64,000 bases of DNA from Setophaga petechia (lineage: Eukaryota > Chordata > Aves > Passeriformes > Parulidae): NCBI GenBank assembly GCA_024362935.1, contig JANCRA010000012.1:9114001-9178000 (forward strand), given 5' to 3'. This document shows, piece after piece, positions 63,013 to 64,000 of this stretch. The position numbers were made by a program, and so were the translations under genes. The notes beneath the pieces were generated by a model that did no database searches, was not told where the DNA came from, and was given only the letters and a program-made list of their open reading frames with translations. How positions within the stretch are numbered: the stretch's first letter is position 1; each line of letters starts with the position of its first letter.

Positions 63013-63023
63013 GTGCATTGCAG

Positions 63024-63175
63024 GCCCGAGCCTCAGCAGAAAGCTCCCTCTGCTCCGCCGCCTCCGCCGCCGCCCCCGCCGCCGCCCCTGCCGGAGCCCG
63101 CCCCGCCCGAGCCCGAGGAGGAGATTCTGGGCTCCGACGATGAGGAGCAGGAGGATCCCGCAGATTACTGTAAAG
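63024..63175 (+). CDS. SRPK2: SRPK2 second coding exon (proline-rich and acidic N-terminal region)
   Basis: This 152-bp exon completes the split Arg codon and encodes 50 residues. They comprise PEPQQKAPSA, an 11-proline run, LPEPAPPEP, and the acidic EEEILGSDDEEQEDPADYCK, then one base of a Gly codon. It is a close match to the vertebrate SRPK2 N-terminal region that precedes the kinase domain. The acidic DPADYCKGG stretch leads into the start of the catalytic domain in SRPK proteins. The acceptor is TGCATTGCAG|G and the donor is AAAG|GTGAGT, a strong site in phase 1. Proline codons are mainly CCG/CCC, making the exon far more GC-rich than the intron. The frame reads through into intron 2 until a stop at about 63247-63249. 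The kinase domain and spacer are beyond the window, so the gene is partial here. Confidence 0.95.
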
Positions 63176-64000
63176 GTGAGTGCAGGTCGCTGCTGCTGAG
63201 GCTGAACGCTGCCGTGCCAGTCTGCTTCTGGTTCTTGAGGGATTTTTAAAGAGCTGATCTTTAATTATGGAATTTACTGATACAAGAATTAGGAACAGCT
63301 CTTCATTTCTGAAACAATTGTGCATCAGGACCTGAAATGATGAGCTGTTCCTAATTTAGAATTGACTTCAGCATTACTTTTTCACTTAACCATAGCTTGT
63401 TTATGCATTTTTCAGTAGATATACAAGTGTGCCATCCCTGTATTCTTGCTGATGTCCCAATTATAAGAGTAGAGAATAAACTTCCCTTGATTCATGTGAG
63501 TTGTAAGAGAAACAAAAACACCCAAACCAAAACAAACAACTCATACTCCAAAATGTTCCAAAATGCCTTGGTGCTTTCAGGAGTGTTACCTAAATTTATT
63601 TTTAAGCTGTAGCCTTTATTTTTCCTTTCTTCTCTCACTTGCAGTAACCTAAGATGTTACATGCTTCTTTTCCACGTGGTGTCTTCACAGCTCTCAGCAT
63701 TGTCTGAGGCTCTCTACATCTTCATTTTAACTCAGTTTCCTTAATTTTTGTATTGGTTATATTCAGGTTTTAAATATGATTAAATGCATAAAAGCATGAC
63801 TGCAGTACAACAGTATCAATACATAAATTTATTTTAATGTCACTGCTGAAGTTCCAAGTCTGGTCCCATTAGGGTAGAATGTACACTCACATAAAAAAAG
63901 ATAAATAAAAGTTCTATCAACTCTGGGTTACCTATTGTTGTAGATTTCAAGAATACTTACATCGGAATTTTCTCTTCAGATCAATATTTTTGAATAGTCA
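63176..64000 (+). other. SRPK2: Start of SRPK2 intron 2
   Basis: The intron begins GTGAGTGCAGG and continues to the window edge as AT-rich sequence. No further exon, RNA or transposon was recognised. Confidence 0.85.

Larger units (their letters stand above)
18771..63023 (+). other. SRPK2: SRPK2 intron 1 (44,253 bp)
   Basis: The intron runs from GTACGG to TGCATTGCAG. It interrupts an Arg codon after its second base (AG|G). It is AT-rich and made mostly of unrecognised sequence with CR1 fragments and three tandem arrays. The exon for the other SRPK2 N-terminus known in mammals (a basic, Lys/Arg-rich start) was not found by eye here or upstream. It may be diverged, outside the window or absent. 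No host gene nested on either strand was recognised. Confidence 0.85.

Noticed and set aside
62439..63249. Several repetitive frames on both strands as a Cys/Trp-rich repeat protein gene
   Set aside because: They are the same minisatellite read in different frames. Only the + frame in phase with SRPK2 has a plausible route into protein, and that is treated as a hypothesis.

Overview
The window is vertebrate nuclear DNA, almost certainly from a bird. The evidence is AT-rich, intron-scale non-coding sequence, many fragments of CR1 non-LTR retrotransposons with the avian tail (variants of ATTCTATGAT), one LTR-like element, one CpG island and short coding exons with GT/AG splice sites. There are no operons, no prokaryotic genes, and no long open frame that looks like a gene by itself.

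The one gene I can identify is SRPK2 (SR-protein-specific kinase 2), on the + strand. Its first coding exon (18733-18770) lies in a CpG island (about 18380-19130) and encodes MSVNSEKSSSPE plus two bases of an Arg codon. The next coding exon (63024-63175) completes that Arg and encodes PEPQQKAP, an 11-residue proline run and the acidic stretch ending DPADYCK. The two exons join in phase across a 44.25 kb intron. The kinase domain lies beyond the right edge.

Layout: 1-18.3 kb is upstream flank with one probable solo LTR (about 6.92-7.71 kb) and a CR1 relic just before the island. 18.4-19.1 kb is the promoter/CpG island and exon 1. 18.8-63.0 kb is intron 1, holding at least seven recent or moderately old CR1 fragments, one older CR1/L3-like relic (about 47.6-48.3 kb), a 51-55 bp minisatellite (27.43-27.86 kb), a 34-bp tandem repeat (62.06-62.22 kb) and a 66-73 bp minisatellite (62.42-63.01 kb) lying against the exon 2 acceptor. 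63.2-64.0 kb is the start of intron 2.

The most interesting signal is the minisatellite next to exon 2. Each of its eight units carries a 3'-splice-site-like sequence (TTTTCATGGCCC(C)TGCAG followed by G), so the real acceptor of a splicing-kinase gene is preceded by eight decoy acceptors. The four distal decoys are in phase with SRPK2 and the four proximal ones are not, and the SRPK2 frame stays open through the whole array. A second minisatellite in the same intron repeats a strong 5'-splice-site-like motif (AG|GTGAGTGCAGG) that matches the real exon 2 donor over 13 bases. Whether either array affects splicing is untested inference.
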